Shown one piece after another: positions 44,883 through 52,957 of a DNA stretch of 64,000 nt (position 1 is the stretch's first letter; each line of letters starts with the position of its first letter). Under the pieces are notes generated by a model. The model was not told where the DNA came from. It did not search any database and worked only from the letters and a program-made list of their open reading frames with translations. Location: positions 183,764-247,763 of the forward strand of contig NZ_VFNH01000006.1 of assembly GCF_006715485.1 (NCBI RefSeq), written 5' to 3'. The stretch comes from Herbaspirillum sp. SJZ107 (lineage in GTDB: Bacteria; Pseudomonadota; Gammaproteobacteria; Burkholderiales; Burkholderiaceae_D). The position numbers and the translations under genes are program-made.

Positions 44883-45599
44883 CTAAAGGCCGATAGCTTC
44901 AAGTTGTTCGAAAAGCTCGCGCCGAATCATCGTCAGCCGCTGCTTCTGCATGATGTAGAAATCGGCCGTATCCATATCATTGAAGATCAGACGCTGAGAC
45001 AGCAGCGAGCGGATATCTTTGCCGAAGGTATCCGCTGAGCGCTGCCTGATGCGGACTACGCCCAGGATTCTGGAGCGATATTTCGCGTAAATCTTGGAGT
45101 CGCTGAAGCGCTGCCCATCTTGCTCGACTGGACCAAAATAATCGTTTTCCCAGACGACAACGTCAGTATTCGTGGACTCAAAAATCGACTTAAGACCAAG
45201 TACCGTTTCCTGCATTGCAGGTCCGCCAACCAGCGGTGTATGGATGACGACTTGATGGCCTGCCTCTTTCATTACGTCGAAAACACCACTTTCGACCACG
45301 TAGTTCATCATCGGAAGGAAAGAAGGTGAGCCCGTATCCACGACGCTATAACCCTCGCGCTGCAAAAGTTGATCCATCAATCCATCGAATTTCGACTCAT
45401 CAATCTTCATCTCGCTGTTCAAAATATTGATGTGCTGAACGTTCAAACCACCGTATCCGGCAAAGGTCGCATTAGTTGGATCGGTATCGGCAAAATATCC
45501 GTCTCGTCGCATATGGATCCCATACTGGGCCAAAACCCAAGCGACGAACGACTTGCCAACCCCGCCTTTCCCCATGCAGACAAAATTACATTGCTTCAT
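44883..45599 (-). CDS. ParA/MinD-like ATPase, StbB/TraL type
   Basis: 238 residues from ATG at 45599 with AGGGAGTG upstream. It begins MKQCNFVCMGKGGVGKSFVAW, a Walker A like TraL and StbB, then GYFADTDPTNATFAGYGGL (switch-like DTDP) and YSVVDTGSPSF in the Walker B place. Length fits TraL/StbB (about 230-240). In R388 StbB balances conjugation and plasmid positioning; in IncP plasmids TraL is an oriT-region accessory protein. It lies 8 bp after the TraK/StbA-like gene. Confidence 0.78.
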   Translation of the reverse strand: MKQCNFVCMGKGGVGKSFVAWVLAQYGIHMRRDGYFADTDPTNATFAGYGGLNVQHINILNSEMKIDESKFDGLMDQLLQREGYSVVDTGSPSFLPMMNYVVESGVFDVMKEAGHQVVIHTPLVGGPAMQETVLGLKSIFESTNTDVVVWENDYFGPVEQDGQRFSDSKIYAKYRSRILGVVRIRQRSADTFGKDIRSLLSQRLIFNDMDTADFYIMQKQRLTMIRRELFEQLEAIGL

Positions 45600-45607
45600 A
45601 TCACTCC

Positions 45608-46048
45608 CTATAAATCGTTCCAATTTACCTTTTCTGCAGCCTTGGCGTCCCATTTGAATTCCCTAGGTTCACTTGGCTGTTCGACGATACTACTGGTAGC
45701 CGCAACCGATTCTTCGTTGAATGCTACAGATAAATCAGGAGCTTTCAGATCAGCTCCAGTACTGCCAGTCAAACGTCGGTTTTCCTTGACGCGTTGTCTT
45801 GTCTCCGGGACAACAGCCGTGCTTTCTCTCTTCTCTTTCCTGAGCATCGCTAGGACACGGTGGTAATACGTGAGCGAGATGGAAATTCCAAGCTGCCCCA
45901 GCGCCGCATGCATGTCTTTATGTGAATACCCATTGGCCAAGCCATCCTCAATCTGCGGCAGCACTTCTTGCAAACGCCGCAGCACTGATCGCTTTTCGGA
46001 TGGAATGCCTTTTGTTATCATATTTATCATAGATACTGTCCGAGTCAT
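45608..46048 (-). CDS. StbA/TraK-like oriT-region DNA-binding protein
   Basis: 146 residues if started at ATG 46048; ATG 46030 is an alternative and neither has a strong ribosome site. The N-terminal part looks like a helix-turn-helix region (RRLQEVLPQIEDGLANGYSHKDMHAALGQLGISISLTYYHRVLAML), matching the pattern of TraK of RP4 (GYALVTIWEHMRETGKVRFSYETF). A Pro/Ala-rich linker leads to a short C-terminal FKWDAKAAEKVNWNDL, comparable to TraK's ending. Proteins of this family bind phased direct repeats upstream of their own gene, which are present at 46147-46268. First gene of a three-gene operon. Confidence 0.68.
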   Translation of the reverse strand: MTRTVSMINMITKGIPSEKRSVLRRLQEVLPQIEDGLANGYSHKDMHAALGQLGISISLTYYHRVLAMLRKEKRESTAVVPETRQRVKENRRLTGSTGADLKAPDLSVAFNEESVAATSSIVEQPSEPREFKWDAKAAEKVNWNDL

Positions 46049-46146
46049 ATTTACGCGCCAACTTCGTTCACCAATACACAGCATGCGGCGCCTGGATTGT
46101 GGTTGAAGTTGTCGCACCGCGCCCAGTCCCGGGGGCCGAGCATTGC

Positions 46147-46268
46147 ATGTCTAAAATTTGTCTATTTCCTGTCCAACCCATGTTTATAGTTTGTCTATTG
46201 CGGCAAAACGTGTCCGTCTTATGTTCATTCCATGTCTGCTTGGTGTCTGTTTGTTGTGTGTTCTGTGT
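46147..46268 (+). repeat. Two sets of 11-bp-phased TGTC repeats (StbA/TraK-type sites)
   Basis: TGT(C/T) occurs at 46148, 46159, 46170, 46181 and 46192, then at 46211, 46222, 46233, 46244, 46255 and 46266: every 11 bp in two runs of five and six, 19 bp apart. Typical units are ATGTCTAAAAT, TTGTCTATTTC and ATGTTCATTCC. R388 has two sets of five StbA-bound repeats with the same 11-bp pitch beside oriT. No relaxase gene is seen here. Confidence 0.7.
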
Positions 46269-47308
46269 ACACGGAGTGATCGTACAACGCGTTTCATGAC
46301 GAAAATCGGCAAATGCTCATGTATATTCGCTAGCATTCGATTTGACGGCCGAAAGCAGATGGTTTATATTTGGTCGTCGCTTAAGCGGCAGCTTATCCAT
46401 CAAACTTTTCCGCCGCTTTGGGAGTGGAGAGTTTTGCGCAAGTCTTCTCGGCCGCAGCTACGGCGAGCCAAGTTTTAGTCATCCTTCTGGAACGCTGTGG
46501 TACGCGACTATTTCTGTCTCGACGGCCCGGAAGCAGGTCAGCCATACAGCGGTCCTGCCTGCCATACGACAGAAGCTACGAAAGAAGCGCTTTACCGCGT
46601 GCAGCTACTTTGATGCCTCTCTACAGACGTGATAGCTGAGCGCTACCCCCACAACCCAGGCAGAGCCTGGATTCCAAGCCCCGCCGAGCTCAGGAAACCA
46701 GTAGGTAAGAGAAGCGCAAAAAATTTTAAAATTCCATCTTTTTCGCCGGACCAGACTGGCGAAAGAGCTTTCTGTCACGATTTCTTCCCACTTCTGCGGA
46801 ATTGATCTGCACGGCCGTACGGCCTATCGCAAGACTGTGGCGTCCAGAGCCACTCACACAATAGCCGCCACCAGCTGACGTAGCGATGATCGCCCCGGCA
46901 TGTGCTGACATGTCCGCCTGCGGTCACGCTACGTCTTTTTTCAACGCGTCACTATCCGGTAGTGACGCGACTTTTAAAGCCCTCCAAACCTAGTGTTCAT
47001 GCCGTTCCGCAGTCAGGAACCCGAAGTGACACTCGAAATTTGGCTACGCCACCGCCCAGAGCGCGGAATCGAAACGCCAACCCTGCACCTCCAGCGCAGT
47101 CCCCTCCAAAAGCAGCCTAGAAGAGATTTTCTTCACAAGCCTGGCGCGGCATGTAGCGCCCCCCCCTTTCAGCATGTTGTTCTCCCGGCCGAAGTACCCC
47201 CCGTCTGCATGACGGCAGCCGCTCCTATCTAAACGTTGTTGGACCACCGTTCATGCAGTGCGGTGCTGGTAGTACCCGGTATTTCCTTTTACACACTGGA
47301 GGTTTTTT
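46269..47308. other. Non-coding region, possible oriT side
   Basis: About 1 kb between the phased array and the integrase with no convincing gene. It holds inverted repeats CCAGGC-AGA-GCCTGG at 46656-46670 and GCGTCACTA-TCCGG-TAGTGACGC at 46946-46968. The second, a 9-bp stem, could be a relaxase-binding or terminator hairpin; no nick-site consensus is recognised. Confidence 0.4.
46946..46968. repeat. 9-bp inverted repeat
   Basis: GCGTCACTA (46946-46954) and TAGTGACGC (46960-46968) with loop TCCGG, followed by GACTTTTAAA. Either a weak terminator or a hairpin of an origin of transfer. Confidence 0.45.
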
Positions 47309-48208
47309 ATGGCTGCTATGGCTCACATCTACAAAAGAAACGATTCTATTCAGACAAAATTTTCCAAGGCGGCCCTATGGCAAAAAGGGGCCGCCATACG
47401 GACGAAAGTGCGGATGAACAGTACATGGAACGCTGTTGCAGACTGCGCAAAGGTGCAGCGCTGGGGAGACGTCGAGCCGGCCACGATAACGTTGAAACAA
47501 CTAAAAGGTTATGTCACGTATCGGATTGCACAAGGGATCAGTGCTCGTTCGATTCAGAATGAGATGAGCCATATCAGGCGCTCTTTGGAGGGAGCTGGAC
47601 GCACAGATTTCACTCCGGAGACTTGTCCGAACTCGAAACTCGGTGTCCCTTCAGGCACCAGGATTGGCGTTGGAAAAGTGGTGGATCCCGAAGTGCTGCG
47701 ATACGCGCTGCAAAGGGCCCTGCCAGATACAAAGGCTCTTATTGAGCTGAGTCGATTTCTCGGCCTGCGCGAACTTGAGGCGGTCATGTCAGTGAGCTCA
47801 TTGAACAAGTGGGAGCGTGATTTAGCGGAAGGCCAGCCTATCATTGTCAGGGATGGAACGAAGGGCGGACGAGCTCGATCGGTTGTCGTCGCCCCTGAGG
47901 GATTAGATAATGCTTTGGCGGCCGTTAGAGCGGCGCAGGCAGTGCTCCAAAAGCAAGGGTATCTCGTTGTGAGCAAGAGCTTAAAAGCCGCTCTTGAACA
48001 GCATTCCGACCGATTAGCAAAGTTGGGGCTAAAAGGCGAAAATTCTTGCCACTCGCTGCGACGTGCTTTTGCCATGGATCAATACAAACATTACCTGGCT
48101 GAAGGTTGCAGCGAAAAGATAGCGCTTTCGAGAACCTCGAATGATCTAGGACATGGTGATGGCCGCGGTCGCTGGGTCTTTAACAATTACATCAAGAATT
48201 CTCTCTAA
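47309..48208 (+). CDS. Tyrosine-type integrase
   Basis: 299 residues from ATG at 47309 with TGGAGGTTTTTT upstream. N-terminal core-binding domain (TLKQLKGYVTYRIAQGISARSIQNEMSHIRRSLE) and catalytic domain: first Arg in LGLRELEAVM, His-Arg box SCHSLRRAFAMDQY, then DLGHGDGRGRWVFNNYI with the His and the nucleophile Tyr. Short integrases of this kind move genomic islands and integron-like elements. It stands 41 bases after a non-coding stretch and is followed by a weak hairpin at 48268. Target site unknown. Confidence 0.85.
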   Translation: MAAMAHIYKRNDSIQTKFSKAALWQKGAAIRTKVRMNSTWNAVADCAKVQRWGDVEPATITLKQLKGYVTYRIAQGISARSIQNEMSHIRRSLEGAGRTDFTPETCPNSKLGVPSGTRIGVGKVVDPEVLRYALQRALPDTKALIELSRFLGLRELEAVMSVSSLNKWERDLAEGQPIIVRDGTKGGRARSVVVAPEGLDNALAAVRAAQAVLQKQGYLVVSKSLKAALEQHSDRLAKLGLKGENSCHSLRRAFAMDQYKHYLAEGCSEKIALSRTSNDLGHGDGRGRWVFNNYIKNSL

Positions 48209-48267
48209 GGCCGAATTTCTTTGGAAGGGGCTTTTCAACGACGACGCGTATAATAATCGCCCAAAAA

Positions 48268-48298
48268 AAACGCCACGCGAACAGACCGCATGGCGTTT
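48268..48298 (+). terminator. Hairpin after the integrase
   Basis: AAACGCCA (48268-48275) pairs with TGGCGTTT (48291-48298), with an A-run before it; it could act on either strand. Confidence 0.5.
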
Positions 48299-48396
48299 GT
48301 GCAAAATTGCCGCTGACTATGCAGAGCTCAGAATTAAGTTATAGATGTTCCCTTGCAGCGCATGAGAGACATGCTGCCCCATCTGCCTAAAATGTT

Positions 48397-48561
48397 CTAT
48401 TCATCCTCATTTTTCCTTCGACGGTTAAGCGAACGTATCACTTGGCAAGTTATGAAGTTTACACCTCGTCGGATAGCACGACCGACCCACACAAACGGCT
48501 CGAAAAACAGTCGAAAGTCTTCCATTGCAACACGTTTGATATGTTCGAAAATTTCTTTCAT
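48397..48561 (-). CDS. Very small protein (54 residues), relative of the one at 35124
   Basis: Starts MKEIFEHIKRVAMEDFRLFF and ends NRRRKNEDE; 54 residues, with AAGGGTGAACG before the ATG. It shares with the 40-residue product at 35124 the MKE start, K, DFR, the following Pro and the R-x-IRR pattern, and adds a basic-acidic C-terminus (VIRSLNRRRKNEDE). The first 45 residues form an amphipathic helix with aromatic residues. Its reading frame is hidden by a longer chance frame on the other strand. Function unknown. Confidence 0.6.
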   Translation of the reverse strand: MKEIFEHIKRVAMEDFRLFFEPFVWVGRAIRRGVNFITCQVIRSLNRRRKNEDE

Positions 48562-48885
48562 TTTACGTTCACCCTTATCTAAATAAGTTACCTCAGAGTC
48601 CGTAGCGAAAATCCTTGCCTGCTATTCCGCAATTACTCTACGTTGAGTTGAATCAACATGTTGGAATTATCGAAAAATAGCAACGGCAGACGCCACAAAA
48701 CCCATCATAAAAGTTGAACTTATCGACGCAAGTCGAAGTAGAATGTGCGGCCCTGCCCCTTGGTAACCAATGGACTAAAATTCCAGCCTGCTATCGGCTC
48801 ACAAGGTGTCTGGGATGCCGACAGGTAGAGAATTAATGTATTGTTAGCGTGGGTTTCGACAGCAAACCCGGTCGGAGTAAAGCGT
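48562..48885. other. Intergenic region left of the IS5-family element
   Basis: No gene, repeat or RNA recognised apart from the upstream part of the small gene at 48397. Confidence 0.35.
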
Positions 48886-48888
48886 TTA

Positions 48889-49797
48889 GAGACGGTTTAA
48901 AAACTCGGAAGCAACTATGATGTCCAAGCGGTTCACTCTTGCAGGAGTACGCCATGTGGACAGCAGAACAGCGCGCGCGGCATAAGGTTTCGAAACCAAA
49001 GGAGCGACGGGGCTATCCGACCGATATCAGCGACAAGGAATGGAAGCTCGTCGAGCCGTTACTGCCTGGCGCAGCCCGTACCGGGCGCCCGCGAAGGACG
49101 GCCCTTCGCGAGGTGATCAATGCGTTGCGTTACCTGGTCCGGTCGGGCTGCGAATGGCGCATGCTGCCCAACGATTTTCCTCCCTACCAAACGGTGTACT
49201 ACTGGTTCAGACGTCTGATGCGGCGCTTCCTGTTCCGAACGATCCACGATCTTGCCCTCATGCTTGACCGGATGTGCGAGCAGCGCGAGGTCGTTCCTTC
49301 GGCCGGCATCGTCGACAGCCAGTCGGTGAAAGCACCATGTGCACGAGAGCGCGGGTACGACGCGCACAAGAAGATCAGCGGGCGCAAACGGCACATCAGC
49401 GTCGATGCCGATGGCCGGCTATTAGCCGTGAACCTGACGCCCGCCGACATCGCAGACTCGACCGGCGCCCAATTGGTGCTTGATGCCTTGGTCAAGCGCT
49501 GGCCATGGGTGAAGCATTTGTTTGGTGACGCTGCCTACGACCGCCGTACTTTGCTGGACAAGGCGGCCTATCTCAACTTTACCGTTGAAGTCGTGCGCGG
49601 CCTGCAAGGCCAGAACGGCTTTCAGGTGCAACCGCGGCGTTGGGTCGTCGAACGCACGTTTGCTTGGCTGATGCGATACGGCCGTCTCGTCCGCGATTAC
49701 GAGCAGCGCCTCGACGTATCCCAAGCAATGATCTATATCGCGCTTGGCTCATCACTACTGCACAGGATGCGTTTCCGGTGAGTTTTTAAACCGTCTC
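48889..49797 (+). mobile_element. IS5-family insertion sequence, intact
   Basis: 909 bp bounded by the inverted repeats GAGACGGTTTAAAAACTC (48889-48906) and its mirror ending CCGTCTC at 49797. TTA flanks both ends (48886-48888 and 49798-49800), a 3-bp target duplication as in the IS427-like group. One transposase gene. Confidence 0.9.
48954..49781 (+). CDS. IS5-family transposase
   Basis: 275 residues from ATG at 48954 with CAGGAGTACGCC upstream. N-terminal DUF4096-type segment (YPTDISDKEWKLVEPLLP, GCEWRMLPNDFPPYQTVYYWFRR), then the DDE domain: first Asp in AGIVDSQSVKAP, second in LFGDAAYDRRT, Glu in RRWVVERTFAWLMRYGRL. Full length and no frameshift, so probably active. Ends 16 bp before the right end of the element. 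Confidence 0.93.
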   Translation: MWTAEQRARHKVSKPKERRGYPTDISDKEWKLVEPLLPGAARTGRPRRTALREVINALRYLVRSGCEWRMLPNDFPPYQTVYYWFRRLMRRFLFRTIHDLALMLDRMCEQREVVPSAGIVDSQSVKAPCARERGYDAHKKISGRKRHISVDADGRLLAVNLTPADIADSTGAQLVLDALVKRWPWVKHLFGDAAYDRRTLLDKAAYLNFTVEVVRGLQGQNGFQVQPRRWVVERTFAWLMRYGRLVRDYEQRLDVSQAMIYIALGSSLLHRMRFR

Positions 49798-49800
49798 TTA

Positions 49801-50386
49801 GGTCGAAATGCCCCTTTCGGATGCATTGCGTGAGTTCGATCTTACGAATGTTCATAGCCGCTCTCGCCAACATCTTGAGGTCGAGCACCGTCGGCAGTCT
49901 GGAGATGACGTCGCGATGGCCCGACCGAATCAGGTTATTTAGGTATTTGTTCAAGCGAAGCTTTATGGTGTCGGGCAGGCTTCGCCTCGAACAATTTGAT
50001 GGGATGCTGTATAGCCGTGTAATGCGGAAATCAAGCGCAACGGGGTTCGCGTAAGCGGCGCTTTGCGGATAAGCGTTTTCATCGACGCGACATTGCGGCG
50101 TAGGCGGAGCTGGAGATCAATCAGCTGCTTCCGACTGAACTTCTTGCACAGCAATGCTTTACCGTGCTGGCTCTAGCCATGCGCGCAGAAACTGCCTTTC
50201 TCCATGCCGAAGAGAGGTGTATTACATATTTGGTAGCCATTCAGGGAGAGAGCACCCTATGAGCTAAAATTCCGCAGGAAATTGCAATCTAATTAACGAA
50301 TATATAGTCCACGAGTCGACCGCTATACCGCTTCTCATTCAACGGCGCACTAATGTCAGTTGCGAGCGGTCGTCGACGACCGCCGG
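49801..50386. other. Region right of the IS5-family element, possible disrupted frame
   Basis: On the minus strand a frame with IRSGHRDVISRLPTVLDLKML and NIRKIELTQCIRKGHFDL runs into the IS; joining across it through the TTA duplication gives DLNALLRPGLL and a stop. This suggests the IS broke the end of a gene, but no start, ribosome site or family is seen. Confidence 0.25.
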
Positions 50387-50716
50387 TTAAATTCTGTACT
50401 CGTCCAGGATCTTACCGTTAGCCAACCCGTCAGCAATCCACCTCGGCTGTCGACCGCGGCCAGTCCAGGTCTGCGAGCTATCAGCGGGATTTTGGTACTG
50501 TGGTTGTGCTTTCTTGCCGGTATTGCCTTTTGACTTCGCTCCGCTGTTGGAGAATAACTCCTCTACCGGCACCCCTACATCCTGAGCAATCGCGAGAATT
50601 TGTTCGCGCGCTTTTTTTACTTCCTGTTGCTGACGATCCTTAATCTGCTTTTCAATCTCAGCTTGCAGGGCCTTGAGTCCGGCGAGGTCATAGGCGGATA
50701 AGTCTACTTGTGCCAT
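50387..50716 (-). CDS. H-NS family nucleoid protein
   Basis: 109 residues from ATG at 50716 with AGGAAGATTC upstream. N-terminal oligomerisation helix (YDLAGLKALQAEIEKQIKDRQQQEVKKAREQILAIAQDVGVPVEEL), a Lys/Gly-rich linker and the C-terminal DNA-binding AT-hook-like motif: YQNPADSSQTWTGRGRQPRWI. H-NS proteins on plasmids bind AT-rich foreign DNA and repress it, reducing the cost of the plasmid. A lone gene here. Confidence 0.92.
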   Translation of the reverse strand: MAQVDLSAYDLAGLKALQAEIEKQIKDRQQQEVKKAREQILAIAQDVGVPVEELFSNSGAKSKGNTGKKAQPQYQNPADSSQTWTGRGRQPRWIADGLANGKILDEYRI

Positions 50717-50974
50717 GTTTGAATCTTCCTGTTGTTGGATTAAAGTACAACTGACGGTTGCGAAGCGATTCTACTATGAGGCGGCAAATTTAAACACGTG
50801 TTCCGTGCCTGGTCTCTCGACAAAATTTACGCGCCGATAGTGAAAGCCACTTAATAGGGACACTCCCACGAATTGACCTAATTTTCACGAACATAGCCAT
50901 CTCAACCGCCACACCCAAGAACCTCAGCAATCAGGCTGTGCTATGCTCGATGATATCCAACGAGGAAACATAAG

Positions 50975-51268
50975 ATGGCTACTTTGACCGACAAGGAAAT
51001 TGAGGCTCTCCGGCGCCTCATCGGACACGCGAAACGTGACAGCGGCCAGAGCCGTCGAGTCGCAGATTTTCTTCTTGCGTGGTGGAACGCCGCGCAATGT
51101 GGCGGCTTCGACTTCACTTCGATGTGGGGCTGCGACGAAGCCATCATTGAGGACATGATCACCGTGTTCGCGTTCATCGGTCGAAACAACGCCTACCCCG
51201 ACAGCTTGGGCTTCGAATCTGACTTCGTGGCGATCATCCACGAATGGCGTCCTGAACTAGAAGAGTGA
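50975..51268 (+). CDS. DUF7673-like small protein
   Basis: 97 residues from ATG at 50975, with ACGAGGAAAC upstream. Recognisable core: LIGHAKRDSGQSRRVADFLLAWWNAAQCGGFDFTSMWGCDEAIIEDMITVFAFIGRN and a C-terminal IIHEWRPELEE. This short family (to my recall DUF7673) is frequent on betaproteobacterial plasmids and often near DNA-metabolism genes; its role is not known. Acidic, soluble, no signal. Confidence 0.7.
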   Translation: MATLTDKEIEALRRLIGHAKRDSGQSRRVADFLLAWWNAAQCGGFDFTSMWGCDEAIIEDMITVFAFIGRNNAYPDSLGFESDFVAIIHEWRPELEE

Positions 51269-51418
51269 CCGGAAAAACCCAGCAGGAGCCGATTCCACCT
51301 CGTGCCAGCTGCGGCACTGCGAGGGCCAGCGTGGTACCGGTCCAGCGAGGAACATGATACGCATGACAGCGGCTGAGATATACTGTACAAACATACAGTT
51401 AAATTGGTAGAGGTGATC

Positions 51419-51709
51419 ATGCTTACTATGGATAAGGCTTTTCAAGCAATTCGAGCGATCGTGCCAGCAGTAGTTGCCAGGCATCGCGAACGCGGGACGC
51501 TCACTTGGGCTCTGCTCCACCAGTTAGAAAGCGAAGTAGTCGATCTCGCAGTGGAAGTCGGCGATCAAGATAAGGACATCCTAAGGATGATGAAGGCGTC
51601 TCCGCTGTTTGGATATCCGAACAATCAGCAGCCTGCATCTTTTGAAGGACATGAGGTCGTGCCACCGATCATGAACGCAATCGAGCGGACGTGGCGGCGA
51701 ACTCATTGA
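51419..51709 (+). CDS. Hypothetical protein
   Basis: 96 residues from ATG at 51419, chosen because AGAGGTG lies just before it. Mostly helical (FQAIRAIVPAVVARHRERGTLTWALLHQLESEVVDLAVEVGDQDKDIL) with a less ordered end. No domain known. It is 12 bp upstream of the next small gene, so the two are likely cotranscribed. Confidence 0.55.
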   Translation: MLTMDKAFQAIRAIVPAVVARHRERGTLTWALLHQLESEVVDLAVEVGDQDKDILRMMKASPLFGYPNNQQPASFEGHEVVPPIMNAIERTWRRTH

Positions 51710-51721
51710 TAGGAAACGGCC

Positions 51722-51898
51722 ATGCTGAGTGACAAGGAAACGGCTGCGAATGATGCGGTAAAAGAAGCGTTGAAAGCGATCCAGCGTGCGCGCGAGCTTT
51801 GCGAGCGTGCGGATTACGGGATGCTTGTTTCTGAGCCGCTGGCCGACGCGCAGCGCAGCACGCAATATGCCCTCGATACCGTCCTCGGAAGAAACTAA
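51722..51898 (+). CDS. Small hypothetical protein (58 residues)
   Basis: Starts MLSDKETAANDAVKEALKAI and ends YALDTVLGRN; one long helix with RARELCERADYGML. AGGAAACGGCC precedes the ATG. It follows the 96-residue gene by 12 bp and precedes a broken frame by 12 bp. No family known. Confidence 0.55.
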   Translation: MLSDKETAANDAVKEALKAIQRARELCERADYGMLVSEPLADAQRSTQYALDTVLGRN

Positions 51899-51910
51899 GC
51901 GAAGGACGCC

Positions 51911-52069
51911 ATGACCGTCAACGAACTGCGCGAGCTGCTGAAAGGCCTTCCCGGCGATATGCCGGTAGGCAGCGCATATTCGGACGCGTAGCATGCCGAC
52001 CCGTGCTACGAAACGACCGATGTGCGCACTACCCGCGTCGCCGATCGATTCGCAGGTTTGCCGGCGTGA
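51911..52069 (+). pseudogene. Short frame with an internal stop codon
   Basis: MTVNELRELLKGLPGDMPVG then AYSDA and a TAG at 51989-51991; the same frame goes on HADPCYETTDVRTTRVADRF to a TGA at 52069. Conserved look of both halves suggests one small protein broken by a point mutation. Third in a run of small genes, just left of the IS6-family element. Confidence 0.45.
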
Positions 52070-52139
52070 TGAAAGTAATTTTTGCCCTCGAAGGGTACTG
52101 AGCGGCCCCAGGGAAAACAGATGAAATTGTCGTCACAAG

Positions 52140-52957
52140 GGTTCTGTCGCGTTGACGAAAGGCCGCGTGAAGCCGGTAGACTGTAACGCCAAAAACTTGT
52201 CTGCCTATCATGATCAGCTTCAAAGGAATGCGTTTCCCGATCGACGTCATCCTGGTCTGCATCCGCTGGTACGCAGCCTATCCGCTGAGCTACCGGCACA
52301 TCGAAGAAATGATGGGAGAGCGCGGCGTGTCGGTCGACCATTCGACGATCAACCGCTGGGCCATCCGGTTTCTGCCAATGATCGAGAAACTGTCACGTAA
52401 GCACAAGCGCCAGGTCGGTACCAGCTGGAGAATGGACGAGACCTACATCAAGGTCAAGGGCACCTGGAAGTACCTTTACCGTGCCGTCGACAAGGAAGGC
52501 AAGACCGTCGATTTCCTCCTGACGGCGCAGCGTGACATGGCCGCCGCCAGACGATTCTTCGAAAAAGCCATGCGTGAGAACGGCGCGCCGACAAAGATCG
52601 GGATGGATAAAAGCGGCGCCAACAGGGCCGCCATTGATGAGATCAATGGCGGCAAGGCCGTCCCGATCACGGTACGCCAGGTGAAGTACCTCAACAACAT
52701 CGTCGAACAGGACCATCGCGCGATCAAGCGGTTGACCAAACCAATGCTGGGCTTCAAGTCATTTCGCGCAGCCAGCAATGTGCTCGCAGGCGTCGAGCTC
52801 ATGCACATGATCCGCAAGGGCCAGTTCGCAATCAATCCAACGGACTCGTCGGTTGCCGAGCAATTTTATGCATTGGCGGGACTGGTCCGTCCAGCATAAG
52901 CCGGAGTCACGCCCGGCCTGGAAAAATCTGCTTGGCGCTCAGCAATGCGACAGAACC
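52140..52957 (+). mobile_element. IS6-family insertion sequence
   Basis: 818 bp between GGTTCTGTCGCGTTG (52140-52154) and CAATGCGACAGAACC (52943-52957), inverted repeats of the IS6 type. The 8-bp flanks (GTCACAAG left, GGGCCGGT right) do not match, so no target duplication: the copy probably arose through recombination or deletion beside one end. Confidence 0.88.
52210..52899 (+). CDS. IS6-family transposase
   Basis: 229 residues from ATG at 52210. The family marks are clear: FPIDVILVCIRWYAAYPLSYRHIEEMMGERG, the DDE residues in SWRMDETYIKVKG (first Asp), IGMDKSGANRAAI (second) and YLNNIVEQDHRAIKRLTKPMLGFKSF (Glu). Full length, likely active. Confidence 0.94.
   Translation: MISFKGMRFPIDVILVCIRWYAAYPLSYRHIEEMMGERGVSVDHSTINRWAIRFLPMIEKLSRKHKRQVGTSWRMDETYIKVKGTWKYLYRAVDKEGKTVDFLLTAQRDMAAARRFFEKAMRENGAPTKIGMDKSGANRAAIDEINGGKAVPITVRQVKYLNNIVEQDHRAIKRLTKPMLGFKSFRAASNVLAGVELMHMIRKGQFAINPTDSSVAEQFYALAGLVRPA

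Noticed and set aside
46946..46968. Inverted repeat as a proven oriT nick region
   Set aside because: No relaxase gene and no recognisable nick consensus next to it; kept only as an unassigned hairpin.
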